A DNA stretch of 64,000 nt from Opacimonas viscosa (GCF_024199005.1 NZ_JANATA010000002.1:107566-171565), one strand, 5' to 3'. Positions 1-7,408 are shown, counted from the stretch's first letter. Translations and numbers: made by a program. The notes: generated by a model from the sequence alone, not told the origin.

Positions 1-482
1 CCCAAGCTGCGGTTGAAACGGGTTGGGGAAAATATATGTTCCATACGAATAATGCGAATGCACATAATTTATTTGGCATAAAAGCGCATAACGGGTGGCA
101 TGGAGAGAAGGTCCAAGTACCTACGTTAGAATATGAAAATGGTACAGCTAAAAAAGTACATGCAGAGTTTCGTCAATATGATTCATTTGCTGATGCGGCT
201 GATGACTACGTCCAGTTTTTACAAGATAACCCGCGTTATAAAACGGCACTTGCCAACACCGCCTCACCTAAAGCATATTTTACCGAGTTACAAAAAGCAG
301 GGTATGCCACAGACCCTGATTATGCTCGTAAAGTACTGCATGTGTTAGATAGTAAAACGATGCAGGATGCGTTGAATAATTCAGATCTAGCGAAAATGAA
401 TGCCTCTGCGTCAGTTGCCAGTAGTGTACTGAGTAATGATGGTATGCAAGTTGACCCAGCGCAGCAAAGGAAAGGTGATTAA
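1..482 (+). CDS. flgJ: FlgJ, C-terminal part (peptidoglycan hydrolase domain), truncated by window edge
   Basis: The reading frame is open from base 3 and its start lies outside the window. What remains is the C-terminal muramidase/glucosaminidase domain of a two-domain FlgJ, the rod-cap protein that opens the periplasmic peptidoglycan for the growing flagellar rod. The first codons read QAAVETGWGK, matching the FlgJ motif that carries the catalytic glutamate (here codon 15-17). The aromatic run typical of the domain follows, with NLFGIK near the start and DYVQFLQDNPRY further on. The last 40 residues are low-complexity and probably disordered. The stop lies 2 bp before the flgK start, as expected at the end of a flgB-L type operon. 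The identification is firm; the N-terminal rod-cap domain cannot be assessed. Confidence 0.93.
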   Translation, partial: QAAVETGWGKYMFHTNNANAHNLFGIKAHNGWHGEKVQVPTLEYENGTAKKVHAEFRQYDSFADAADDYVQFLQDNPRYKTALANTASPKAYFTELQKAGYATDPDYARKVLHVLDSKTMQDALNNSDLAKMNASASVASSVLSNDGMQVDPAQQRKGD

Positions 483-484
483 CT

Positions 485-2632
485 ATGACGATTAATTCTA
501 ATTTATTCACGATAGCCAATTCAGGTGTCACTGCGTCTAACACCTTGCTTAGTACGACAGGTCGTAATATCGCCAACGTCAATACAGAAGGGTATGTTCG
601 TGAAACCACGCAATTCATCGGGGAACAGCACGGTGGTGTAGGACAAGGCACGACTGAAAGAGTACTGAGTTCTTTTGCGACCAATCAATTGCGTCGTGAC
701 ACGACCAATGTTGGTGAATTAACGTCCTTTGCCCAAAATACTGGGAATCTAGATTCTATACTCGCGAATGAAGCAAATAGTGTCACTCAGGGGATGAGTT
801 CTTTATTTGCAGCTATTCAAACAGCAGCAGATGACCCAACTAATTTACCATCACGAGATCTCGTGATTGGACAAACGACCACTTTACTGGGGCGGATGTC
901 TGGGATTGGTTCGTACATGGATGATTTACAGCGCGAATTAAATCTATCCTTTGATAACCAAGTACAAAGAGCTAACAGCCTCATTCAAAATATTGCTGAT
1001 TTAAATGAGTCGATTAGTGTTGTATCAGGTAATGGTCAAGTAGGTGATCCTAATGTTCTTATGAATGAGAGAGATTTAAATATTCTCGAATTAGCTGAGA
1101 TCTTGTCTATTGAGACTAGGGTTTCGCAAAATGGAACCGGGGCGATCAATGTCAGTTTATCCTCAGGTGAGGCGTTGATCATGGATACTGGAAAATTTAA
1201 TATTTTGCAAATGAGTAGTGAGGCAGATTTAAATTTCCGTACTTTGGAATTGAATACCGAATACTCTAGCACTGCCTCGAAGTTAAATACCTCCATCCAT
1301 GTGACAGAGGAAAACATTGGTGGTGCATTAGGTGGGTTATTCAAGTTTCGCAATGATGTATTGGAACCGACAGCTAGAGAACTCGGACAAATGGCTTTGG
1401 TTTTAGCGGATAATCTGAATCAACAAAATGCTATGGGTATGGATCTCGACCAACAAATAGGTAGTGATATCATAGCGGTTCCTGAATTTGCAGCGTTGAA
1501 CTACATTGATAATGCTAATTTGGATTCAGAAATGTATGGTCGCTTAACTCCCGGTGCCAGCCATCAGTTGATAGATTCTGATTACAGAATTACGATTTTA
1601 ACACCTCCTTCAGGGGGCACTCCGAATACATTTGATATATCGGTTGATGCGCTTGATCCTGATGGGGCTCCAACGTTAGATGAGTTTAACAACCCGATTA
1701 CACAAACTCTGACGGTTAGTGCTGAGGCTGCTACGTTTACCCCTGTTAATGGTGGTATAGAACTAGAGTTTCCTTCAGGAAGTAACTATGTAGTGGGTGA
1801 TCGGTTTTTAATTCAGCCCACGCGTAATGCCGCGACTGAGATTACTATGGCAACGACTCGAGCTGAAGATTTAGCCTTTGCGGCGCCATTAAGAGCCCAA
1901 GAAAGTATTAATAATCTTGGCGATGCAAAAGTGACTGCAACCATTGTTACCAACACAAGTACAGTGGGTTCAGGACAGGAGCAATCAGCCTTTACTAGCA
2001 CCAAAGCATTGCAGACGGCAACCCAATCACCTGATCCTGTGTTAGGACCACCTACAGAAATCCGTTTTACAGCTCGTGATGCTTATGACGTGTTGGACGC
2101 TAATGGGGCCACTATTGCTTCCGTAACAGGCGTGACTAGCTTAGATAACTTATTAGCTCAGGCCAAGAATGATGGTGCGTCGGGGTGGCCAGCATCGTTT
2201 AGCGCACTCAATGATTATCCTGGATATGACGTAAGCCTACAGGGTGAACCGCGCGCCAATGATAGTTTTTTTCTAGCGTATAACCTAAATGGTATTACAG
2301 ATAATAGTAATGCTATTGCTATGGCGGATATTCAATCTAAAGGCACTATCAAAATTAGTAATAATAGCACTGGCCAACTTGCCACCCTGCATGAAAACTA
2401 TGCCAACATGGTAGGTAAAGTAGGCGAAGCGGCTGGCCGTGCTCAGATTTCTCTGGAGGCTGCAGAAGTCATGAAAACCCAATCTGAGAATTGGTTTGAT
2501 TCAGTTTCAGGTGTTAACTTGGACGAGGAAGCTGCAAATTTAGTGCGTTTTCAACAATCATATGCGGCATCCGCTAGGATTATTACGACAGCTCAAGAGA
2601 TTTTCGATACAATTTTAGCGGCGGTGAGGTAA
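485..2632 (+). CDS. flgK: FlgK, hook-filament junction protein 1 (HAP1)
   Basis: FlgK forms the first junction ring between hook and filament outside the cell. The 715-residue protein has the conserved N-terminal D0 helix region (LFTIANSGVTASNTLLSTTG, then NIANVNTEGYVRE) and the matching C-terminal helix (DEEAANLVRFQQSYAASARI, ending in IFDTILAAV) that coil together in the assembled axial structure. The protein is clearly longer than the roughly 550 residues of enteric FlgK; the extra length lies in the Thr/Ser/Asn-rich central part (about residues 270-600), which is surface exposed in this family. It sits between flgJ and flgL with gaps of 2 and 3 bp and is surely co-transcribed with them. 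Confidence 0.97.
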   Translation: MTINSNLFTIANSGVTASNTLLSTTGRNIANVNTEGYVRETTQFIGEQHGGVGQGTTERVLSSFATNQLRRDTTNVGELTSFAQNTGNLDSILANEANSVTQGMSSLFAAIQTAADDPTNLPSRDLVIGQTTTLLGRMSGIGSYMDDLQRELNLSFDNQVQRANSLIQNIADLNESISVVSGNGQVGDPNVLMNERDLNILELAEILSIETRVSQNGTGAINVSLSSGEALIMDTGKFNILQMSSEADLNFRTLELNTEYSSTASKLNTSIHVTEENIGGALGGLFKFRNDVLEPTARELGQMALVLADNLNQQNAMGMDLDQQIGSDIIAVPEFAALNYIDNANLDSEMYGRLTPGASHQLIDSDYRITILTPPSGGTPNTFDISVDALDPDGAPTLDEFNNPITQTLTVSAEAATFTPVNGGIELEFPSGSNYVVGDRFLIQPTRNAATEITMATTRAEDLAFAAPLRAQESINNLGDAKVTATIVTNTSTVGSGQEQSAFTSTKALQTATQSPDPVLGPPTEIRFTARDAYDVLDANGATIASVTGVTSLDNLLAQAKNDGASGWPASFSALNDYPGYDVSLQGEPRANDSFFLAYNLNGITDNSNAIAMADIQSKGTIKISNNSTGQLATLHENYANMVGKVGEAAGRAQISLEAAEVMKTQSENWFDSVSGVNLDEEAANLVRFQQSYAASARIITTAQEIFDTILAAVR

Positions 2633-2635
2633 ATA

Positions 2636-3859
2636 ATGCGTATCTCTACTAATCAAATTTATAACCAAAATTTACGGGCGATCCTAGATAACCAATCAGC
2701 TTTGAGTGAAACTCAAATGCAACTCGCTACGGGTAAAAAACTGACAAAACCGTCGGACGACCCAGTAGGAGCCGCTAAAGTAATTCGCATTACCGAAGAG
2801 TTAGATAAAATCACCCAATTCAAACGCAATAATGATCTTTTGCAAAACTCACTAGAGCAACAAGATACCGTGTTAACTAGTATTAAAACGGCGCTCAATC
2901 GAGCTAGAGTGTTAACTGTTCAGTCCGGTTCTGGTGTTGTTGGGGTTGCTGAACGACAAGCCATTGCTAGTGAGATTTCACAGATCAGAGACGAAGTTTT
3001 CGATTTAATGAATACCCAAAATGCGAGTGGAGAATTTATTTTTGCTGGTTATCAATCTCAGGAACCTGCTTTTGCATTCAATTACGGCGCTACTGGAGCC
3101 CAATATACATTTCAGGGAGATACTGGTACCAATGAAGTAAAAATTTCTGATAGTGTGGCCATCCAAAGTACATCTTCTGGGCAAGATATTTTTGAAAATG
3201 TGTTTGCGCGTAAACGATTTAGTCTGGATAGTTCATCAGGTATGACGGCTAATAGTATTGATGTTACAAAGCAAGCTACCTTCGATCAATTTCATAATAC
3301 TTATTATGACCCAACAAATCCTACTAATAACCAATTTGAAATGCGTGTCAACGGGACCAATGAGATTGAGGTCATACAAGTAGGTACAGGCACTATTATT
3401 GACACTTTACCTTTTGTGAGTGACGCAGCTTTCGAGTATGAGGGCTTAGAGTTAAATCTGACTGGAACACCAGGACAGTCGATTACAATATCACTAGATC
3501 CCCCAGTAAAAAGAAACGCTGCTGAAACGTTAAACCAATTTGTTCGTTCATTAACAGATGCCACAATATCGGATAGTGACTTTGCTCAAGCCTTATCAGA
3601 TACTTTGGTTGGTATAGATAATGCGGCGAATAAGATTGCTTTAGAAAGTTCTTCATTGGGTGCACGAATGAATGTCGCTGAGCAAATCAATACAGCAAAT
3701 TTAGATATTGAAATTGCCAACAAAACAGCCCGTTCTTCTATTCAAGATTTAGATTATGCAGAGGCCACAACGCGCTTTTCATTACAAGAAACGGCGTTCA
3801 ATGCTGCACTAGCGACCTTTCCGAAAGTCACCAATTTAAGTCTATTCCAATACATATAG
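2636..3859 (+). CDS. flgL: FlgL, hook-filament junction protein 3 (HAP3)
   Basis: FlgL is the second junction protein, joining FlgK to the flagellin filament. At 407 residues it has the flagellin-like N-terminus (MRISTNQIYNQNL, then LATGKKLTKPSDDPVGAAKV) and a C-terminal helix with SSIQDLDYAEATTRF, ending in a hydrophobic LFQYI tail characteristic of HAP3. The ATG lies 3 bp after the flgK stop, with a GAGG Shine-Dalgarno inside the end of flgK. This is the last gene of the flgJ-flgK-flgL run; a hairpin begins 17 bp after its stop and the flagellin block follows with its own promoter. Confidence 0.97.
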   Translation: MRISTNQIYNQNLRAILDNQSALSETQMQLATGKKLTKPSDDPVGAAKVIRITEELDKITQFKRNNDLLQNSLEQQDTVLTSIKTALNRARVLTVQSGSGVVGVAERQAIASEISQIRDEVFDLMNTQNASGEFIFAGYQSQEPAFAFNYGATGAQYTFQGDTGTNEVKISDSVAIQSTSSGQDIFENVFARKRFSLDSSSGMTANSIDVTKQATFDQFHNTYYDPTNPTNNQFEMRVNGTNEIEVIQVGTGTIIDTLPFVSDAAFEYEGLELNLTGTPGQSITISLDPPVKRNAAETLNQFVRSLTDATISDSDFAQALSDTLVGIDNAANKIALESSSLGARMNVAEQINTANLDIEIANKTARSSIQDLDYAEATTRFSLQETAFNAALATFPKVTNLSLFQYI

Positions 3860-3875
3860 TATTTATATACTTCCC

Positions 3876-3914
3876 TACACCTGTCGATTCAAAAAGATTG
3901 CATCGGCAGGTGTA
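3876..3914 (+). terminator. Hairpin after flgL, possible terminator without U-tract
   Basis: Thirteen-base arms at 3876-3888 and 3902-3914 pair with a single G-U (tacacctgtcgat against atcggcaggtgta), with a 13-base loop. There is no run of T after it, so termination would be weak or Rho-assisted. It stands at the end of the flg operon, before the separately promoted flagellin gene. Confidence 0.5.
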
Positions 3915-3923
3915 AATCCTGCA

Positions 3924-4027
3924 CATCACAAACTCCAAAGTACCCCACTAACTTCACCGAACTCGACAAACTTCACAAACTTCACCGTACCTCACAAACT
4001 TCACAGTACCTCACAAACTTCAAAATA
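3924..4027 (+). repeat. Degenerate 19-bp tandem repeat in the flgL-flagellin 1 spacer
   Basis: Five imperfect copies of a 19-base unit close to CCTCACAAACTTCACAGTA can be aligned at 3924-3942, 3943-3961, 3962-3989 (with an internal 9-base duplication), 3990-4008 and 4009-4027. The last two are nearly identical. The tract contains no gene. Together with the hairpin before it and the promoter after it, it accounts for most of the spacer. Confidence 0.75.
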
Positions 4028-4100
4028 ATCGTCAAAAAAATGGTGTTGTTGTCTTCATGTCCTGTATTTCTATCTTTTTTTGTAAATAGTCAATATTTGT

Positions 4101-4127
4101 TAAAGGGAATTTTTGATTTGTCGATAA
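4101..4127 (+). promoter_or_regulatory. Sigma-28 (FliA) promoter of flagellin 1
   Basis: TAAA at 4101-4104, a 15-base spacer, and GTCGATAA at 4120-4127 match the FliA consensus TAAA-N15-GCCGATAA almost perfectly. Transcription should begin near 4134, giving a leader of about 113 bases before the ATG at 4247. fliA is encoded in this window at 37096. Confidence 0.88.
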
Positions 4128-4148
4128 GGATTCTGAGAGAGCCAGTAA

Positions 4149-4222
4149 CACCAAGATTTTACCTTGGTGGGACTTTAAATATATATATCCGGAAATGATT
4201 CCGGCCTGCCAGCTCGTGCTGG
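4149..4222 (+). other. Structured flagellin 1 leader: three consecutive perfect hairpins
   Basis: Three perfect stems follow one another in the leader: CACCAAG/CTTGGTG (4149-4155 with 4163-4169), CCGGAA/TTCCGG (4189-4194 with 4199-4204) and CCAGC/GCTGG (4209-4213 with 4218-4222). The last ends 12 bases before the Shine-Dalgarno AAGGAG. GGA trinucleotides occur at 4128, 4191, 4221 and 4235, the last inside the ribosome binding site, an arrangement seen in CsrA-controlled leaders. Function is inferred; the stems are directly visible. Confidence 0.7.
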
Positions 4223-4246
4223 ACTGAGAGTAAAGGAGTGACTCAT

Positions 4247-5092
4247 ATGCCAATGTTCGTCAATACAAATGTGTCTGCACTAAACGCGCAGCGCCAACTT
4301 ACCAATTCTTCAAATGCCCTAAGCCAATCTTTTGAACGTTTAAGTTCAGGTTTTCGAATCAACAGCGCGTCTGATGATGCTGCTGGTCTTCAGATTTCTG
4401 ACCGAATGACCTCACAAATTAATGGTTTAAACCAAGCTGTACGCAATGCAAACGACGGTATTTCGTTAGCGCAAACCGCTGAGGGTGCACTGAATGAAAC
4501 AACCAATTCATTACAACGAATCCGTCAACTAGCCGTGCAATCTCAAAGTGGTATTAACTCGGATGAAGATCAAGTTGCGATGCAAAAAGAAATTACTGCA
4601 TTAGTGACTGAGATTGATCGCATAGCTAACGATACAGAATTCAACAACCAACGTGTGTTTAATAGTACTGACCGTTCATTTCTTGTCGGAGCTGAGGCAG
4701 GACAAACTATCACCGTGAAACTCGACTCGGGCATGAACGCTGCTGATCTTGGTGATAATACAAATAATATAGCAGATATTGATATCACAGCCGCAGCTGT
4801 TAGTGGCTCCGTTGGTGCAGCTGACGCATTAGCTGTTATCGATGGCGCTATCAGTAAGGTCAATGGCATGCGTGCTGACTTAGGTGCCGTCCAAAACCGC
4901 TTTGATTCGACTATCCGTAATTTAACGAATGTCTCTGAAAATACTGCCAGTGCGCGTTCCAGAATTCGTGATACAGACTTCGCTACAGAAACGGCTGAGT
5001 TAACCCGTAATCAGATCCTACAGCAAGCAAGCTCAACTATCTTAGCCCAAGCTAACCAGAGACCACAATCTGCGTTACAGCTGTTAGGTTAA
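4247..5092 (+). CDS. fliC: Flagellin 1 (probable major flagellin)
   Basis: This is a filament subunit of 281 residues counted from ATG 4247, which sits 9 bases after an AAGGAG site. An in-frame GTG at 4238 overlaps that site and is less likely. The N-terminal D0/D1 segment (FVNTNVSALNAQRQL, SQSFERLSSGFRINSASDDA) and the C-terminal segment (TDFATETAELTRNQILQQAS, ending ALQLLG) are canonical. The central D2/D3 region (about residues 150-210) is short, as in other roughly 280-residue marine flagellins, and rich in Ala, Asp and Thr. It has a near-consensus sigma-28 promoter and its own terminator, so it can be made alone. It is the first of four tandem paralogues and resembles flagellin 4 most, both ending in LLG. 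fliC is used here in the generic sense; the paralogue number in other naming schemes is unknown. Confidence 0.96.
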   Translation: MPMFVNTNVSALNAQRQLTNSSNALSQSFERLSSGFRINSASDDAAGLQISDRMTSQINGLNQAVRNANDGISLAQTAEGALNETTNSLQRIRQLAVQSQSGINSDEDQVAMQKEITALVTEIDRIANDTEFNNQRVFNSTDRSFLVGAEAGQTITVKLDSGMNAADLGDNTNNIADIDITAAAVSGSVGAADALAVIDGAISKVNGMRADLGAVQNRFDSTIRNLTNVSENTASARSRIRDTDFATETAELTRNQILQQASSTILAQANQRPQSALQLLG

Positions 5093-5100
5093 GTGAATGA

Positions 5101-5144
5101 CATTTGAGAATGATGCCAGGAGGTAGAATGGCTTTTTTCAAATG
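5101..5144 (+). other. Hairpin in flagellin 1 3' UTR presenting an AGGAGG loop
   Basis: A ten-base arm at 5101-5110 pairs with 5135-5144 with one G-U (catttgagaa against ttttcaaatg). An inner GCC/GGC pair leaves AGGAGGTAG in the loop. The 19 bases at 5108-5126 recur exactly at 6341-6359. The exposed GGA is the kind of loop CsrA binds; this reading is inference. Confidence 0.6.
5108..5126 (+). repeat. 19-bp perfect repeat, copy 1
   Basis: GAATGATGCCAGGAGGTAG occurs here, after flagellin 1, and again unchanged at 6341-6359, after flagellin 2. Both copies are in non-coding RNA downstream of a flagellin stop codon, and flanking bases are not conserved. Confidence 0.85.
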
Positions 5145-5181
5145 CAAAGAAGAGTTTGCTACCTCTCTAAACTAGCAATAA

Positions 5182-5204
5182 TTGGGGCTTCGGCCCCGAT
5201 TTTT
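5182..5204 (+). terminator. Rho-independent terminator of flagellin 1
   Basis: GGGGC at 5184-5188, tetraloop TTCG, GCCCC at 5193-5197, then GATTTTT. This is a compact intrinsic terminator 90 bases after the stop codon. Confidence 0.9.
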
Positions 5205-5245
5205 CACACTTCTTCAATATTTCTTCATAATTTAGTGTTTTTTGC

Positions 5246-5273
5246 TAAAGGTTTTTTCGTGTCTGGACGATAA
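5246..5273 (+). promoter_or_regulatory. Sigma-28 (FliA) promoter of flagellin 2
   Basis: TAAA at 5246-5249 and GACGATAA at 5266-5273, separated by 16 bases. The -10 half is embedded in GACGATAACTTAT, identical to that before flagellin 4. The leader to the ATG at 5403 would be about 120 bases. The rest of the 310-base spacer between flagellins 1 and 2 holds only the 3' UTR hairpin, the terminator and this leader. Confidence 0.75.
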
Positions 5274-5402
5274 CTTATATGTCAGAGGAACACTATAAAA
5301 ATCAACGTACCCTGACCCGATACAACAGAGCGCAAAGCCACGTATCTACTGACACAAATAAAAATAATAAAGGTGTCTATTACAATTCGTTAGGAGATGA
5401 CT

Positions 5403-6233
5403 ATGTCGTTAAATGTCAATACGAATATTTCTTCGTTGAGTGCTCAACGTCAAATGTTCGAATCGTCAAATAGGCTTAATACAGCCTTTGAACGTCTTTC
5501 TTCAGGATTTAGAATTAATAGCGCCAAGGATGATGCAGCGGGATTACAGATTTCAGACCGCATGACCACCCAAATAGAAGGGTTGCAACAAGCGGTTCGA
5601 AATGCAAATGATGGGATTTCTTTAGCACAAGTTGCCGAAGGAGCCATGACTGAAATCACCAGTTCTTTACAAAGAATTAGAGTGTTAGCTATTCAGTCAC
5701 AAAACGGAATTAATTCCGACTCTGATAGAAATGCACTTGATAAAGAAGTTCAAGACCTATTAGAGGAAGTGAGTAGAATTGCGGCTACAACTCAGTTTGC
5801 CGGTAGTTCGATACTTCAAGGAGACTACTCTTCAGCATTTTTAGTTGGAGCACAAAGTGGTCAAACTGTCAGTATCAACTTATCGCGTAATCAAGGGTTT
5901 GGTGCAATCGGTTTACTCGGAGCAGCCGCTCTATCAGTAAGTACTGTGGCTGGTTCAGTCTCGGCTATTGCTAGATTAGATACTGCAATAGATGCGGTGA
6001 ACACCGAACGAGCAAGTTTAGGTGCTGTTCAGAACCGCTTTGAGTCGACCATTCGAAATTTAGCAAACGTTAGCGAAAACGTGAGTGCAGCTAGATCGAG
6101 AATTAGAGATACCGACTTTGCTGTAGAAACAGCGGAACTAACCAGATGGCAAATTATTCAACAGGCAAGTATCCAAATACTTTCCCAAGCGAATCAAAGA
6201 CCACAAGCTGCGTTAAGTTTACTGCAAGGTTAG
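5403..6233 (+). CDS. fliC: Flagellin 2 (probable minor flagellin)
   Basis: Filament subunit of 276 residues. ATG 5403 is preferred to ATG 5397 because TAGGAG at 5391-5396 stands 6 bases before it and the product then begins MSLNVNTNISSLSAQRQM like its paralogues. It has the N-terminal LNTAFERLSSGFRINSAKDD and C-terminal ARSRIRDTDF hallmarks. Oddities: the C-terminal helix reads ELTRWQIIQQ, with Trp where the other three have Asn or Ser, and it ends in LLQG like flagellin 3. It uses more AGA/AGG arginine codons than flagellin 1, consistent with lower expression. It is driven by a sigma-28-like promoter; no intrinsic terminator with a U-tract separates it from flagellin 3, so the two may be co-transcribed. 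Confidence 0.95.
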   Translation: MSLNVNTNISSLSAQRQMFESSNRLNTAFERLSSGFRINSAKDDAAGLQISDRMTTQIEGLQQAVRNANDGISLAQVAEGAMTEITSSLQRIRVLAIQSQNGINSDSDRNALDKEVQDLLEEVSRIAATTQFAGSSILQGDYSSAFLVGAQSGQTVSINLSRNQGFGAIGLLGAAALSVSTVAGSVSAIARLDTAIDAVNTERASLGAVQNRFESTIRNLANVSENVSAARSRIRDTDFAVETAELTRWQIIQQASIQILSQANQRPQAALSLLQG

Positions 6234-6264
6234 TTTGCTTTAGTGTTAAGTATACTGAAGCAAA
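6234..6264 (+). other. Hairpin directly after flagellin 2 stop
   Basis: Eleven-base arms TTTGCTTTAGT (6234-6244) and ACTGAAGCAAA (6254-6264) pair with one G-U around a 9-base loop. No T-run follows, so it looks more like a 3'-end stabiliser or a processing site than a terminator. Confidence 0.6.
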
Positions 6265-6340
6265 TACTATCTAAGAAAACCGGAGAGTTTTTTGGATGAA
6301 AAGGATGCACACTATGGGCAAGTTGGATGCCGACTGACAG

Positions 6341-6359
6341 GAATGATGCCAGGAGGTAG
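6341..6359 (+). repeat. 19-bp perfect repeat, copy 2
   Basis: This is identical to 5108-5126. Here it is followed by the AGGTATGA/TCATACCT hairpin at 6364-6390 and enclosed by CTGAC (6334-6338) and GTCAG (6395-6399). Confidence 0.85.
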
Positions 6360-6458
6360 TGAGAGGTATGAGGTCTGAATCATCATACCTGTCCGTCAGC
6401 TAGAGCTCGCGCTCCCTTTAAGCTTATAATTAGTGAGTTATAAGCACCAGTCAAATCC

Positions 6459-6487
6459 TTGACTGGCAATAGGATAAAGCATTTAGT
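6459..6487 (+). promoter_or_regulatory. Possible sigma-70 promoter of flagellin 3
   Basis: TTGACT (6459-6464), a 17-base spacer and TTTAGT (6482-6487). No sigma-28 box is visible before flagellin 3, so this is the best promoter candidate if the gene is not read from flagellin 2. The -35 lies in the right arm of a perfect hairpin (6447-6466). Confidence 0.35.
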
Positions 6488-6527
6488 GTGCCAAAAAATA
6501 TATTTAAATGGAAGTTAGGAGAAAAGG

Positions 6528-7352
6528 ATGTCTATTTACGTTAATACTAATATGTCTTCGATTACAGCGAGAAGACAACTGATTGACTCAAGCAATAGTT
6601 TGAACACAGCTTTTGAAAGGTTATCGTCGGGTTTTCGAATCAATAGTGCTAAAGATGATGCCGCTGGTTTACAGATTTCAGACAGAATGACATCTCAGAT
6701 AGAAGGTTTGCAACAAGGTATTAGAAATGCAAATGACGGTATTTCTTTAGCCCAAACCATTGAAGGTTCATTACAGGAATCATCATCAGCTTTGCAACGT
6801 ATTCGTCAATTGACGATCCAAGCACAAAGTGGGATCAATACAGATGCTGATCTTGATGCAATACAAAAAGAAATAGGCGCGCTTAAAGACGAAATTTCTA
6901 GGATTGCAAGTACTTCACAGTTCAATGGGGTAAACGTATTAACCGGTGATTTTAAAGCTTCTTTTTTGGTAGGCTCTAATGCAGGACAAACGATTGATAT
7001 TAATTTATCAAAATTAAATGGATTTGGTTACAATGGTCTATTTTCAGGGTTTGATATCGATGTGAAGACGAATGCATCAACATCATTAGCAAGAATTGAT
7101 GCCGCATTATCGACCATTAATGGCACACGTTCGGACCTAGGTGCGATTCAGAATCGTTTTGATTCGACGATTAGAAATTTAACTAACATAGCTGAAAACG
7201 TAAGTGCGGCAAGATCTCGAATTCGAGATACGGATTTTGCCACTGAAACGGCAGAACTTACCCGCTCTCAGATTATACAACAAGCTACGACAACGATTTT
7301 GACGCAGGCAAACCAAAAACCTCAGGCTGCTTTGAGCCTGCTACAAGGTTAA
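6528..7352 (+). CDS. fliC: Flagellin 3 (probable minor flagellin)
   Basis: Filament subunit of 274 residues. The start codon overlaps a GGATG (AAGGATG at 6524-6530) and a TAGGAG site lies 8 bases upstream. It has canonical ends (MSIYVNTNMSSITARRQL; ARSRIRDTDFATETAELTRS; final LLQG) and a short variable centre rich in Gly, Phe and Asn. It is closest to flagellin 2 in the INSAKDD stretch and the QG ending. Unlike the other three it lacks a recognisable sigma-28 promoter, so it either shares the flagellin 2 transcript or uses a weak sigma-70 site. A strong terminator lies 130 bases downstream. Confidence 0.95.
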   Translation: MSIYVNTNMSSITARRQLIDSSNSLNTAFERLSSGFRINSAKDDAAGLQISDRMTSQIEGLQQGIRNANDGISLAQTIEGSLQESSSALQRIRQLTIQAQSGINTDADLDAIQKEIGALKDEISRIASTSQFNGVNVLTGDFKASFLVGSNAGQTIDINLSKLNGFGYNGLFSGFDIDVKTNASTSLARIDAALSTINGTRSDLGAIQNRFDSTIRNLTNIAENVSAARSRIRDTDFATETAELTRSQIIQQATTTILTQANQKPQAALSLLQG

Positions 7353-7388
7353 CAATAGGGTAGGTTATATTTAAAAAATCGACTGGCA

Positions 7389-7408
7389 GGACTGAGAGTA
7401 AAGAAGTG
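7389..7408 (+). repeat. 20-bp motif shared with flagellin 1 leader
   Basis: GGACTGAGAGTAAAGAAGTG here, in the flagellin 3 3' UTR, matches 4221-4240 in the flagellin 1 leader at 19 of 20 positions; there it overlaps the ribosome binding site. The copy here lies inside a larger stem whose arms TCGACTGG (7379-7386) and CCAGTCGA (7441-7448) pair perfectly. Confidence 0.8.

Larger units (their letters stand above)
6280..6528 (+). ncRNA. GGA-rich structured spacer between flagellins 2 and 3, candidate CsrA-binding RNA
   Basis: This 250-base stretch encodes no convincing protein but holds ten GGA trinucleotides (6282, 6294, 6303, 6325, 6340, 6352, 6472, 6510, 6518, 6526), three of the first six as GGATG. 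That is about three times the chance expectation for such AT-rich DNA, by my own rough estimate. Perfect inverted repeats interleave: AGGTATGA/TCATACCT (6364-6371 with 6383-6390), GCTTATAA/TTATAAGC (6422-6429 with 6438-6445) and CCAGTCAA/TTGACTGG (6447-6454 with 6459-6466). GGA motifs between or within hairpins are the signature of CsrB/RsmY-type RNAs and of CsrA-controlled leaders. Whether it is a 3' UTR, a leader or a separate RNA cannot be told from sequence. Confidence 0.5.

Noticed and set aside
4032..4253. 73-residue reading frame on the minus strand before flagellin 1
   Set aside because: It runs antisense over the sigma-28 promoter and the hairpin leader, has no ribosome site and no family resemblance.
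5279..5473. 64-residue reading frame in the flagellin 2 leader
   Set aside because: It overlaps the start of flagellin 2 in another frame and lacks a ribosome site; the region is better explained as leader RNA.
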